Below, piece after piece: positions 25,808-38,837 of a stretch of 64,000 nucleotides of DNA. Numbering within the stretch: the stretch's first letter is position 1; each line of letters starts with the position of its first letter. The notes beneath the pieces were generated by a model, which did no database searches, was not told where the DNA came from, and saw nothing but the letters and a program-made list of their open reading frames with translations. Made by a program: the position numbers and the translations under genes. Source of the stretch: JABCYV01 sp963729325 (GTDB lineage: Bacteria; Acidobacteriota; Terriglobia; Terriglobales; Acidobacteriaceae); assembly GCA_963729325.1 (NCBI GenBank), contig CAVSNS010000049.1:1-64000 (forward strand), in the 5' to 3' direction.

Positions 25808-26738
25808 CCAGCTCTTTACCCAGCGTGGCGCGCGGGAAAAGCATGGCGTTAAACTCCGCGCCGACCAGAATAATCAGCGAAATCATGTACATCCACACCA
25901 GCAGCGCAATGCCCACCCCCAACGAGCCATAGATGATGCTGTAGTCAGCGTAGTTCTGCAAATACCAGCCGAAAAGCATGGTGGCCGCGAACCACAGGGC
26001 GGTGGCCAGAGTTGCGCCTGGCAGGACACTGTGCCAGGGCTGGGTGCGGGGTACGGCATTGTGATAGATGAGCGAAATCACCGCGATGCTAGTGAGCCCG
26101 GCAATAAACCAGCGAATTACCGTCCACATCACCAGAATGAAGGGACCGAACTCGTGGCCGAGATTGAACAGGATGCGCGTCTCGATGCGGTTGCCAAAGG
26201 CCACCAGTACAGTCGCGAAGGTCAGCGGGATGCCCGCCAGAATCACCAGCGCGAACGCGATGAACCGCTCTTTCACCAGACCCCAGATTTTGGGCAACTC
26301 GTAACAACGGCGAAAACCTTCCATCCAGGAAATCATTACGCCTGAAGCCGTCCATAATGTGATCAGGGAAGCCGTAATCAGCAAGCCCACCGGCCGCTCT
26401 CCTGTCCCTCTCAGATAGGCGAGCGCTGCGCCGCTTCCGGCAGGAAGAATTCTGCCCAGAGCATAGGAAATTTCGCGCAGATAAGCCTCGGTCTTATGAG
26501 ACGTCGCCAGCACCGAACCCAGCACCAGTAGCAAAGGAAAAAATGTCAGAATGGACGAATAGGCCGAGGCTTTGGCGATGGCAAACGCGTCATGCTGAAA
26601 CGCGCGCCAGAATGCAAGGCGAAGCAGGCGTAGGAAACGCAGGAGCAATGGCCCCAGAGTATTGCGCCGCGGCATCGGGTGCAACTGGGAAATGCCGATG
26701 CGTTCCTGATCTTGCAATCGTTGTGGGTTGGCGTGCAT
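25770..26738 (-). CDS. YihY/BrkB-family inner membrane protein
   Basis: A 322-residue integral membrane protein with about six hydrophobic helices (for example I-L-T-F-F-P-L-L-L-V-L-G-S-V, L-L-I-T-A-S-L-I-T-L-W-T-A-S-G-V-M-I, F-I-A-F-A-L-V-I-L-A-G-I-P-L-T-F). The conserved A-F-A-I-A-K-A-S-A-Y-S-S-I-L-T-F-F-P near the start and the G-S-L-G-V-G-I-A-L-L-V-W-M-Y segment are typical of the family formerly misnamed RNase BN. The biochemical role is not established in this family. Follows the rpoC terminator, so it has a separate promoter. Confidence 0.85.
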   Translation of the reverse strand: MHANPQRLQDQERIGISQLHPMPRRNTLGPLLLRFLRLLRLAFWRAFQHDAFAIAKASAYSSILTFFPLLLVLGSVLATSHKTEAYLREISYALGRILPAGSGAALAYLRGTGERPVGLLITASLITLWTASGVMISWMEGFRRCYELPKIWGLVKERFIAFALVILAGIPLTFATVLVAFGNRIETRILFNLGHEFGPFILVMWTVIRWFIAGLTSIAVISLIYHNAVPRTQPWHSVLPGATLATALWFAATMLFGWYLQNYADYSIIYGSLGVGIALLVWMYMISLIILVGAEFNAMLFPRATLGKELVAMGNSRNSTRK

Positions 26739-26748
26739 GGGAAATGAG

Positions 26749-26780
26749 AAAAGCGAAGGGGCGGGTTGCCCGCCCCTCGC
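26749..26780 (-). terminator. Rho-independent terminator of the rpoBC operon
   Basis: On the minus strand AGGGGCGGG (26777-... on plus CCCGCCCCT, 26769-26777) pairs with its complement at 26757-26765 around a 3-base loop, extended by outer G-C pairs and followed by TTTT (26752-26749). It is 16 bases beyond the rpoC stop. Confidence 0.9.
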
Positions 26781-26795
26781 CCTGGATCGGGTAGT

Positions 26796-30984
<4,189 letters not shown>

Positions 30985-31185
30985 GGTGTTCCTCTGCTTC
31001 CTGCGGCCGTGCGCCGCCGCGGGCGGCTCCTGAAATCAAGTAGCTCGTGGTCAATGACCAGTGGCCACCTATTCTTTGTGGCTGCAGGACTAGGGTATGC
31101 GCTGCAAGCCTTTTCTTCAAAAATCTGATCGGCGATTCCGATTTCAAGGGCTAATCACTAGCCACTATTCCGCTAGCCGCTGTTC

Positions 31186-34100
31186 TTAATCCGCTGCTGC
31201 CGCCACCACCGGCTTCTTCTCGCCGGCCTTAATCAATTCCACATCCAGACAAAGCGACTGCAGCTCACGAATCAGCACGTTGAACGATTCCGGCACGCCC
31301 GGCTCCATGGCAGCTTCGCCCTTGACGATGGCCTCATAGATCTTGGTGCGGCCGTAAACGTCGTCGGACTTCGCTGTCAGCAACTCCTGCAGGATGAAAG
31401 CTGCGCCATAGGCTTCGAGCGCCCAGACTTCCATTTCTCCGAAGCGCTGGCCGCCGAACTGCGCCTTACCTCCCAGCGGCTGCTGGGTGATCAGCGAGTA
31501 CGGGCCGATCGAACGAGCGTGGATCTTGTCATCCACCAGGTGCGAGAGTTTGAGCATGTAGATGTATCCGACCGTGACCGGCTGTTCGAACTTGTCACCG
31601 GTCATGCCGTCATACAAGTAGGTCTTGCCCGATTCCGGCAATCCCGACTGCCTAAGCAACGCTTTAATCTCACCCTCACGCGATCCGTCGAATACCGGTG
31701 AACCCATGTACACGCCTCGGCTTAGGGTTGGAGCCACTGCCATCAGCTCTTCATCACTTAGGTCAGCAATGGTTTCTGCCAGGGTCGTGTCCTTGAACAG
31801 GGCTTTGAGTTCGCGCCGGATAGCCTCTTCTTTCGTGTTCTCGGCCAGCATTTGCGTGATCTTCTTACCCAGTTCGTGTCCCGCCCACCCCAGGTGAGTT
31901 TCGAGAATCTGTCCCACGTTCATACGACTAGGAACGCCCAGGGGATTGAGGACGATTTCCACCGCCGTACCGTCTTCGAGGTAGGGCATGTCCTCGTCAG
32001 GCAGGATGCGGGCAATCACGCCTTTATTGCCGTGACGGCCAGCCATCTTGTCGCCCACGCTCAGCTTGCGCTTCATGGCGATGTAAACTTTGACCAGCTT
32101 GATGACGCCCGGGGGCAGTTCATCGCCCTTGGTCAGCTTGTCTTTCTTCTCGTTGACGATCTTCTTAAGCACGTCAATCTGACGTGAGGTCATCTCTTCG
32201 ATCTCGTCGATCTGCTCATTCACCCGCGGATCTTTGTCGGCATACTTGATGCGCTTCAGGTTCCGAGTGGAAATGCGCTCGATCGTATCGCGGTCGAGGA
32301 TCGTGTCCTTGGTCAGGAGGCGCTTGTTGGTGCGCTCGTCGTGCAGATCCGCCTGCACCTCCTTGCCGCCCAGGATGTTCTCCAGACGCTTGAGGCGCTC
32401 GTCGGTAAGAATCCGAATCTCGTCGGAAAGATTCTTTTCCAGCTTTGCGATCTGCGTCGCTTCGATCGCCTTCGCACGCTCGTCCTTCTCCTGGCCTTTG
32501 CGGGAGAAGATCTTTACGTCGACGATTACGCCCTCGATGCCCGGCGGGCAGTAGAGCGAAGCATCGCGGACGTCACCAGCCTTTTCGCCGAAGATGGCGC
32601 GCAGCAGTTTCTCTTCCGGCGTGAGCTGGGTTTCGCCCTTGGGCGTAACCTTGCCCACCAGGATGTCGCCTTGTTTAATACTGGCGCCAATTCGGATCAC
32701 GCCCGCTTCATCCAGATTCCGCAGCATGGATTCGCTGACGTTGGGGATGTCGCGGGTGACCTCTTCCGGCCCCAGCTTGGTGTCGCGGGCCTCGATCTCG
32801 TACTCCTCGATGTGAACCGAGGTGTAGTAGTCCTCTTTCACCAGTTTTTCCGAGACCAGGATCGCGTCTTCAAAGTTGTAGCCGCGCCACGGCATAAACG
32901 CGACCAGCACGTTTCGTCCCAACGCCAGCTCGCCGTGGTCAGTGCAGGGACCGTCCGCAATCACTTCGCCTTTCACCACCCGATGTCCCTTCACCACGAT
33001 CGGCTTCTGGTTGATGCAAGTGTTCTGGTTGGAACGCTTGAACTTCGTGAGCTGATAAATGTCGCTGCCCACTTCGCGGGAGAGCTGTCCGGGATGATGC
33101 TCGCCCTCGACGCGCACAATAATGCGCTCTGAGTCCACCGAATCGATGATGCCGTTGCGCTTGGCCAGAATCACGGCTCCCGAATCGCGCGCGGTCACGC
33201 CTTCCATCCCCGTACCAACAATCGGGGCTTCCGCGCGCAGCAAGGGAACAGACTGGCGCTGCATGTTGGCGCCCATCAGCGCCCGGTTGGCGTCGTCGTG
33301 CTCCAGGAAGGGCACGAGTGATGCCGCCACGGACACCAGTTGCTTCGGACTGACGTCGATGTAGTCAACTTCGTCACGGTTTACCAGCACGAAGTTGCCG
33401 GCTTTACGGGCGTTCACTAGATCGCCTACGATCCGGCCTTTGTCATCCAATTCCACGTTAGCCTGCGCGATCGTGTGCCGGTCTTCTTCCCACGCCGAAA
33501 GATAGAATGAGAAAGGCTCCAGCTCCGCGGGACGCTTGCGCCGTTCCTTCAGTTCAGCGTTGTTCTTTTCCGCCTCGTGCTTCTCCAGGTGATCGCCCAC
33601 CTTATAATCGCCATCGCCGGCGTTTACTACACTCACGTAGTCGAGCACGCGGCCACTTTTCACTCGGCGGTACGGCGACTCGATGAAGCCGTAATCGTTG
33701 ATCCGCGCATAGCAGCTCAAAGACGAGATCAGGCCAATATTCGGACCTTCAGGCGTTTCAATCGGGCAGATACGTCCGTAGTGCGTGGGGTGTACGTCGC
33801 GGACTTCGAATCCCGCTCGCTCCCGCGACAGGCCGCCCGGCCCAAGAGCCGAAAGACGCCGCTTGTGGGTGATTTCCGACAGCGGATTGGTCTGATCCAT
33901 GAACTGCGAAAGCTGCGAGGAACCGAAGAATTCGCGAATGGCCGCCATCACTGGCTTGGCGTTCACCAGATCGTGCGGCATGGCCGTCGACATTTCCTGG
34001 TACACGCTCATCTTCTCTTTAATGGCGCGTTCCATCCGCACCAAGCCAATGCGGAACTGGTTCTCGAGTAACTCGCCCACCGCGCGCACCCGCCGGTTTC

Positions 34101-35652
34101 CCAGGTGATCGATGTCGTCCACGGTTCCGATGTTCTTGCGCAGCTTGAGCAGGTAACGGATGGTTCCGTAGAAATCCTCCGGCTCCAGCGTGCGATTGTC
34201 GAGCTTGGTGGCGTCCTGATTTTCAAACAGCTTGATGTTGAACTTCAGCCGGCCCACGCGTGAGAAGTCGTACTTGCGTGGATCGAAGAACATGCCATGG
34301 AAAAGCGCCGTCGCCGTATCAAGCGTGGGCGGATCGCCGGGCCGCAGCTTGCGATAGATTTCGATCAGCGCTTCCTGCGGAGTCTTCACTGCGTCGCGCT
34401 TTAGGGTCTGGCTGATCACCGTGCCGACGTCATCCCGCTCCGGGAAAAATAGGCTAAGTTCGACCACGCCTGAGTCCAGAATCTTCGACAGCTTGTCCGC
34501 GGTAAGCTCGGAGTTGGCCTCGAGCAGGACCTCGCCCGTGGTAGTATCCACCACGTCCCCAGCTACCCACGCGCCTTCCAGGTCAGCAACGTCTACTTCG
34601 ATCTCGCTGATCTTCGCCTTCTGAATATCCTTCAGGGTTGCCGCGTTGATCTTACGTCCGGAATGCGCAATCTCCTCGCCCGACTTGCTCTTGATGCTGT
34701 GGGCCAGTTTCATCCCCAGCAGGTTGGTGGGTTTTTCGCTGGCGGAATCAATCGTCCAATAGAGCTTCTTGTCACGCACCACCAAACGATCCACGGTGTA
34801 GAAAGTCCGCAGGATGTCCTCGCCGGAGCGCAGACCTAGCGCGCGCAGAAAGATGGTGCCCAGGAACTTGCGTTTGCGGTCAATGCGGACGTAGAGAACG
34901 TTTTTCTGGTCGTATTCGAACTCCACCCACGATCCGCGATAGGGAATGATCTTGCCCAGGAAGTAGGTGCGATTGTTGGCAGTTTCAAAGAAAACTCCGG
35001 GCGAACGGTGCAACTGGCTCACGATCACTCGCTCGGTGCCATTGACGATGAAGGTGCCGTTATCGGTCATCAGCGGCACATCGCCAAAGAAAACTTCCTG
35101 TTCTTTGATGTCGCGAATGGAACGGTTGCCAGTCTCCGCATCTTTCTCGTAGATGGTGAGCCGCATGGTGACTTTGAGCGGGGCCGAGTACGTCATGCCA
35201 CGCTCTTCGCACTCGCTCACGTCATATTTCAGTTGCAGCCCAACCGGGTCGCCGCACTTGCTGCAGAAATCCGGCGTGTTCGCGTTATACGTGCCGCACT
35301 TCGTGCACAGCACTTCGCCGGGATGGAAGGGATCGGTGATGACCGTGGATCCGCAGTTCTTGCAAGTGGTGCGCAAGTGGTGCAGACCTTTGAGGTGGCC
35401 GCACTTGCACTCCCAGTTGCCGATGGCATAGTCCACAAACTCCAGTTGGGACACGTTGCGGAAATCCGTGATCGGAAACACGGACTGGAAAACCGCCTGA
35501 AGCCCAGCATCGTCGCGCTCACTGGGCAAGCGATCCATTTGCAGGAAGCGATCGTAGGACCGCTTCTGGACCTCGATCAGATTCGGAATCTGAATCGTGG
35601 CCGGAATTTTGGAAAAATCAAAGCGTTTACGGAAGGTATTATTCTTCGCCAT
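31186..35652 (-). CDS. rpoB: RNA polymerase beta subunit with a cysteine-rich insertion
   Basis: A 1488-residue subunit that forms the active-site cleft with RpoC. The start chosen is ATG 35652 (M-A-K-N-N-T-F-R-K-R) with GGGAG upstream; TTG 35667 is less likely. Family landmarks: F-G-S-S-Q-L-S-Q-F-M-D-Q-T-N-P-L-S-E-I-T-H-K-R-R (rifampicin region, sensitive-type residues), E-T-P-E-G-P-N-I-G, G-R-H-G-N-K-G and the C-terminal M-E-V-W-A-L-E-A-Y-G-A. Between residues 82 and 133 lies an insertion with C82-x-C84, C97-x-x-C100, C116-x-x-C119 and C130-x-x-C133, just before the usual K-Y-D-V-x-E-C-x-E-R-G-M-T-Y. This looks like zinc ribbons. The gene precedes rpoC by 201 bases. Confidence 0.97.
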   Translation of the reverse strand: MAKNNTFRKRFDFSKIPATIQIPNLIEVQKRSYDRFLQMDRLPSERDDAGLQAVFQSVFPITDFRNVSQLEFVDYAIGNWECKCGHLKGLHHLRTTCKNCGSTVITDPFHPGEVLCTKCGTYNANTPDFCSKCGDPVGLQLKYDVSECEERGMTYSAPLKVTMRLTIYEKDAETGNRSIRDIKEQEVFFGDVPLMTDNGTFIVNGTERVIVSQLHRSPGVFFETANNRTYFLGKIIPYRGSWVEFEYDQKNVLYVRIDRKRKFLGTIFLRALGLRSGEDILRTFYTVDRLVVRDKKLYWTIDSASEKPTNLLGMKLAHSIKSKSGEEIAHSGRKINAATLKDIQKAKISEIEVDVADLEGAWVAGDVVDTTTGEVLLEANSELTADKLSKILDSGVVELSLFFPERDDVGTVISQTLKRDAVKTPQEALIEIYRKLRPGDPPTLDTATALFHGMFFDPRKYDFSRVGRLKFNIKLFENQDATKLDNRTLEPEDFYGTIRYLLKLRKNIGTVDDIDHLGNRRVRAVGELLENQFRIGLVRMERAIKEKMSVYQEMSTAMPHDLVNAKPVMAAIREFFGSSQLSQFMDQTNPLSEITHKRRLSALGPGGLSRERAGFEVRDVHPTHYGRICPIETPEGPNIGLISSLSCYARINDYGFIESPYRRVKSGRVLDYVSVVNAGDGDYKVGDHLEKHEAEKNNAELKERRKRPAELEPFSFYLSAWEEDRHTIAQANVELDDKGRIVGDLVNARKAGNFVLVNRDEVDYIDVSPKQLVSVAASLVPFLEHDDANRALMGANMQRQSVPLLRAEAPIVGTGMEGVTARDSGAVILAKRNGIIDSVDSERIIVRVEGEHHPGQLSREVGSDIYQLTKFKRSNQNTCINQKPIVVKGHRVVKGEVIADGPCTDHGELALGRNVLVAFMPWRGYNFEDAILVSEKLVKEDYYTSVHIEEYEIEARDTKLGPEEVTRDIPNVSESMLRNLDEAGVIRIGASIKQGDILVGKVTPKGETQLTPEEKLLRAIFGEKAGDVRDASLYCPPGIEGVIVDVKIFSRKGQEKDERAKAIEATQIAKLEKNLSDEIRILTDERLKRLENILGGKEVQADLHDERTNKRLLTKDTILDRDTIERISTRNLKRIKYADKDPRVNEQIDEIEEMTSRQIDVLKKIVNEKKDKLTKGDELPPGVIKLVKVYIAMKRKLSVGDKMAGRHGNKGVIARILPDEDMPYLEDGTAVEIVLNPLGVPSRMNVGQILETHLGWAGHELGKKITQMLAENTKEEAIRRELKALFKDTTLAETIADLSDEELMAVAPTLSRGVYMGSPVFDGSREGEIKALLRQSGLPESGKTYLYDGMTGDKFEQPVTVGYIYMLKLSHLVDDKIHARSIGPYSLITQQPLGGKAQFGGQRFGEMEVWALEAYGAAFILQELLTAKSDDVYGRTKIYEAIVKGEAAMEPGVPESFNVLIRELQSLCLDVELIKAGEKKPVVAAAAD

Positions 35653-36101
35653 TAAGATGACTCCCAACTTTCGAGCGCAGCCGCCGGCTGCGACAAACTG
35701 CGGAATGTGAGGACGCGCCCCGCGCGCCGCGGCATTTACGAGTGTTCAAAATCAGAGAAAATACGCATGCGCCCGTAGGGACATAACTCCCCACAGGCGC
35801 CATTTGCGACGCTTGGCCTTTGTTGAATTGTCTCTTTCAGCGCCAGTCTCTAAGGCCTGTTCCGGTTCCGCTGCCGCGAAACAGTCTGCCAACCCTTTAT
35901 CGCGGCCCTCCCCGCTTCCGTGGGTCTAGCTGGAGTTGAGGGTCGCACTCACTTCGATGAAGTGGGAAAGCGGTGTGTATTTAGATGATACCACCGTTTC
36001 CAAAGCTTCACAAATAGAGATCGGTCGATTCCGTCGAACTTGCACTGCTCGCGTTCGACGGATCGCTGGGGTAACGCCATCGGGCTCACGCCCGCAAGGC
36101 A
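35653..36101 (-). promoter_or_regulatory. Long rplL-rpoB intergenic leader with a strong hairpin
   Basis: 449 bases without an ORF. On the minus strand, 35800-35769 folds as GCGCC / GGCGC plus TGT/ACG and GGGGA/TCCCT around a 6-base loop, followed after 10-15 bases by a T-rich run. In E. coli an attenuator and an RNase III site lie in this same gap and set the ratio of ribosomal protein to polymerase expression. The hairpin here may serve the same purpose (inference). Confidence 0.5.
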
Positions 36102-36485
36102 TCACTTGACCTCTACTGTGGCTCCCGCTTCGGTAAATTTCTTCTTGATGGTCTCCGCCTCTTCCTTGGAGATGCCTTCTTTCACCGTTTTAGGCGCGCC
36201 ATCCACCAGATCCTTCGCTTCTTTCAAGCCAAGACTGGTAACCTCGCGCACCGCTTTGATTACATTGATCTTATTGGCGCCGACTTCCTTGAGGACGACG
36301 GCAAACTCCGTCTTTTCCTCCGCCGGAGCCGCGCCCGCTGCCGCTGCTCCTCCGCCGGCAACCATTACCGGTGCCGCGGCTGCCGCCGAGACGCCGAGCC
36401 GCTCTTCCAGTTTCTTCACCAGTTGCGCCGCATCGAGCAACGATAGGCCTACGATTGAGTCTTCTAACTGTTGCAGATCCGCCAT
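36102..36485 (-). CDS. rplL: Ribosomal protein L7/L12
   Basis: A 127-residue stalk protein that recruits translation GTPases. The N-terminal dimerisation helices (L-Q-Q-L-E-D-S-I-V-G-L-S-L-L-D-A-A-Q-L-V-K-K-L-E-E) are joined by an Ala/Gly-rich hinge to the conserved C-terminal domain (F-A-V-V-L-K-E-V-G-A-N-K-I-N-V-I-K-A-V-R-E, G-L-K-E-A-K-D-L-V-D). Normal length. Part of the rplJL pair. Confidence 0.97.
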   Translation of the reverse strand: MADLQQLEDSIVGLSLLDAAQLVKKLEERLGVSAAAAAPVMVAGGGAAAAGAAPAEEKTEFAVVLKEVGANKINVIKAVREVTSLGLKEAKDLVDGAPKTVKEGISKEEAETIKKKFTEAGATVEVK

Positions 36486-36657
36486 GTCTATTTCTCCAGT
36501 TTTGTGCGTATTTCGCTATCCGGCAGCCAAGTTTCCAGTGCGGCCGAGCTCTCAGTCCGCCGCGCCAGACGCGCCGCCGACTGGAACCCGCGCAACCCTC
36601 GACTACTGATAACCAAACTTTTTCGGACGGCTTTCGTCGTCCCCAACTTTTTCGTCT

Positions 36658-36697
36658 GTCATCCTGAGCGAAGCGCCCTTTGCTTCGCGAAGGACCC
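36658..36697. repeat. GTCATCCTGAG hairpin repeat, copy 1 (rplL-rplJ gap)
   Basis: GTCATCCTGA, then stem GCGAAGC (36668-36674) with GCTTCGC (36682-36688), then GAAGGACCC. Three sister copies follow in the next gaps with different but still complementary stems. Confidence 0.85.
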
Positions 36698-36761
36698 AGC
36701 GCGCCGCGCGGATCGCCCGCTTTCGGCGGGCGACAAATCGCGCGTTTGGCGCGCATCCCTA

Positions 36762-37295
36762 TCATGCTTCTTTGAACTTCTTCTTCTCCACGCCCTGGCC
36801 GACCACTACCGCCAAGTCGCGGCCTACGGCATTCATCACCGTAACCAGGCGCTGCGCCGGAGCACTGATCAGGAACAGCAGCTTGGAGTAGATCTCTTCC
36901 TTCGACGGCATGGTGGCCAATGCCTTGATCTCATTGATCGAGATCACGCGGCCTTCGACTACTCCCGCCTTGAAGGTGAACTCTGGATTGTCCTTGGCGT
37001 ACTTTGACAGCGCCTTGGCCAGAGCCACCGGGTCGCCCGATGTGTAGGCGATCGAGGTAACGCCCGAAAGGTTCTTCAAAATCTCTTCAACTTTGGTGCC
37101 CTTAGCAGCGCGTTCCACCAGCGTGTTCTTTACCACCCGGTATTTGGCGCCGGAGCCTCGCAACGTCTTGCGCAACTCATAATCCTGAGCCACAGTGAGC
37201 TTGCTGTAAGTGGCGACGATCATGCTCGACACTTTCTTCAGCTCGCTTCCCAGTTGCTCAACCTGTTCCGTCTTCTTTGCTTTGGTGACAGCCAT
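36762..37295 (-). CDS. rplJ: Ribosomal protein L10
   Basis: A 177-residue stalk base protein that anchors L7/L12 dimers through its C-terminal helix. Conserved start A-V-T-K-A-K-K-T-E-Q-V-E-Q-L-G-S-E-L-K-K, L-R-G-S-G-A-K-Y-R-V-V-K-N-T-L and the G-x-x-S-I-A-Y-T-S-G-D-P-V core. The C-terminal stretch is lysine-rich. In many bacteria L10-L12 represses its own operon; I did not find a recognisable leader structure, although 30 bases upstream the repeat copy 2 lies in the gap. Confidence 0.97.
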   Translation of the reverse strand: MAVTKAKKTEQVEQLGSELKKVSSMIVATYSKLTVAQDYELRKTLRGSGAKYRVVKNTLVERAAKGTKVEEILKNLSGVTSIAYTSGDPVALAKALSKYAKDNPEFTFKAGVVEGRVISINEIKALATMPSKEEIYSKLLFLISAPAQRLVTVMNAVGRDLAVVVGQGVEKKKFKEA

Positions 37296-37323
37296 CTTTC
37301 AATCCCTCGCAACTCTGAAATTT

Positions 37324-37364
37324 GTCATCCTGAGGGCGACATGCTTTTGGTCGCCGAAGGATCT
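37324..37364. repeat. GTCATCCTGAG hairpin repeat, copy 2 (rplJ-rplA gap)
   Basis: GTCATCCTGAG with stem GGCGAC (37335-37340) and GTCGCC (37350-37355), loop ATGCTTTTG, then GAAGGATCT. Confidence 0.85.
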
Positions 37365-37388
37365 GCGCGCGCTTGGCGCGCTATCGCT

Positions 37389-38096
37389 TTACGCCTTGGC
37401 CGCCGTCTCGACCGGGGTGGTATCAATGGAGATCCCTGGCCCCATGGTGGAACTCAAATAGCATCCCTTGATGTACTTGCCCTTGGCCACCGAGGGCTTG
37501 GCCTTGATCACGCTGGTGATCAGCACTCGCGCGTTCTCTACCAATTTCTCAGGCGGAAACGAAATCTTGCCCACCGGGACATGGACCAACGCGGTCTTGT
37601 CAGTGCGGAATTCGACTTTGCCAGCTTTGACTTCCTGAACCGCCTTGGCCACATCAAACGTCACCGTTCCCGTCTTCGGATTCGGCATCAACCCTTTCGG
37701 GCCGAGCACTTTGCCCAGCCGTCCCACCGACTTCATCACATCGGGGGTGGCAATCAGCGCGTCAAAATCGGTCCAATTCTCCTTGCTGATCTTCTCCACC
37801 ATTTCCTCGCCACCGACAAAATCCGCGCCCGCCTGCTCGGCTTCCTTTACTTTCTCGCCGGTCGCGATGACCAGAACCCTCTTCGACTTGCCCAGACCAT
37901 GCGGCAGCACAACCGTGCCGCGCACCATCTGATCGGCATGCTTAGGGTCGACGCCGAGACGCATCGTCACTTCCACCGTCTCATCGAACTTGCTGTACTT
38001 GACCTTCTGCAGCAACGGCACCGCATCCTGCAGCAAATACGACCGGGGCTCGACTGCCTGCCTGGCTTTTGTAATGTTCTTTCCTGCTTTTTTCAT
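37389..38096 (-). CDS. rplA: Ribosomal protein L1
   Basis: A 235-residue protein of the L1 stalk. The start chosen is ATG 38096 (M-K-K-A-G-K-N-I-T-K) with GAGGA upstream; a longer upstream frame only translates the repeat in the gap. Conserved K-Y-S-K-F-D-E-T-V-E-V, V-R-G-T-V-V-L-P-H-G-L-G-K, L-M-P-N-P-K-T-G-T-V-T and the final S-S-T-M-G-P-G-I. Length as expected. Follows rplK in the operon. Confidence 0.97.
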   Translation of the reverse strand: MKKAGKNITKARQAVEPRSYLLQDAVPLLQKVKYSKFDETVEVTMRLGVDPKHADQMVRGTVVLPHGLGKSKRVLVIATGEKVKEAEQAGADFVGGEEMVEKISKENWTDFDALIATPDVMKSVGRLGKVLGPKGLMPNPKTGTVTFDVAKAVQEVKAGKVEFRTDKTALVHVPVGKISFPPEKLVENARVLITSVIKAKPSVAKGKYIKGCYLSSTMGPGISIDTTPVETAAKA

Positions 38097-38171
38097 TTTG
38101 TCTTCCTCGTCTCCCACCGCCCTATCGTTGTTCTGATGAACCGTGGTGTTTTCGACTGTAAAACCTATCCT

Positions 38172-38211
38172 GTCATCCTGAGGCGACACGCTTTTCGTCG
38201 CCGAAGGACCC
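38172..38211. repeat. GTCATCCTGAG hairpin repeat, copy 3 (rplA-rplK gap)
   Basis: GTCATCCTGA with stem GGCGAC (38182-38187) and GTCGCC (38197-38202), loop ACGCTTTTC, then GAAGGACCC. Confidence 0.85.
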
Positions 38212-38274
38212 AGAGTGAGCGACCGCGCCAACCTCGCGAGGCGAGGTTGGAATCAACGCGCGACGCGAGCTTCC

Positions 38275-38706
38275 TTATCCCACTACCTCAATCCCCATAG
38301 ACCGAGCTGTTCCCCGGACGCTTTTCACGGCCGCATCCACCGAGGCCGCATTCAGGTCCGGCATCTTCTGTTTCGCAATGTCTTCGACTTGCTTGGCCGT
38401 AACCTTGCCCACTTTGTCCTTATTCGGCGCGCCCGATCCCTTAGCAATGCCCGCCGCGCGCTTCAGGAGGATCGAAGCTGGCGGTGTTTTGGTAATGAAG
38501 GTGAATGTGCGGTCGCTATAGACCGTCACCACTACCGGGATGATGAGTCCTTCGAGTTCCTTCGCACTGGTGCGGGCGTTGAACTGCTTGCAGAACTCCA
38601 TAATGTTGATCTGCGCCTGTCCCAACGCCGGACCCACCGGAGGTGCCGGCGTTGCTTTGCCCGCCGCAATCTGAAGCTTTACTGAACCTGTCGCCTTCTT
38701 CGCCAT
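38275..38706 (-). CDS. rplK: Ribosomal protein L11
   Basis: A 143-residue protein of the GTPase-associated centre that binds 23S rRNA. Conserved P-A-P-P-V-G-P-A-L-G-Q-A-Q-I-N-I-M-E-F-C-K-Q-F-N and the C-terminal domain G-T-A-R-S-M-G-I-E-V. Typical length. Second gene after nusG in the classic nusG-rplK-rplA order. Confidence 0.97.
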   Translation of the reverse strand: MAKKATGSVKLQIAAGKATPAPPVGPALGQAQINIMEFCKQFNARTSAKELEGLIIPVVVTVYSDRTFTFITKTPPASILLKRAAGIAKGSGAPNKDKVGKVTAKQVEDIAKQKMPDLNAASVDAAVKSVRGTARSMGIEVVG

Positions 38707-38743
38707 TTACTCCATCCTCAATCTCGCCGTCATCAATCTTATC

Positions 38744-38780
38744 GTCATCCTGAGGCGAGACGCTCTTGTCTCCGAAGACC
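38744..38780. repeat. GTCATCCTGAG hairpin repeat, copy 4 (rplK-nusG gap)
   Basis: GTCATCCTGA with stem GAGAC (38757-38761) and GTCTC (38768-38772), loop GCTCTT, then CGAAGACC. The stem differs from copies 1-3 yet remains paired. Confidence 0.8.
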
Positions 38781-38837
38781 TGTGCGGCCGCGCGATGCGC
38801 CAAAGGCGCTTAACTCGCGCGCTTGGTCGCTGCCTTA

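Noticed and set aside
36102..38231. Upstream extensions of the rplA frame into the gap
   Set aside because: The extra residues come from the GTCATCCTGAG repeat; the true start is ATG 38096.
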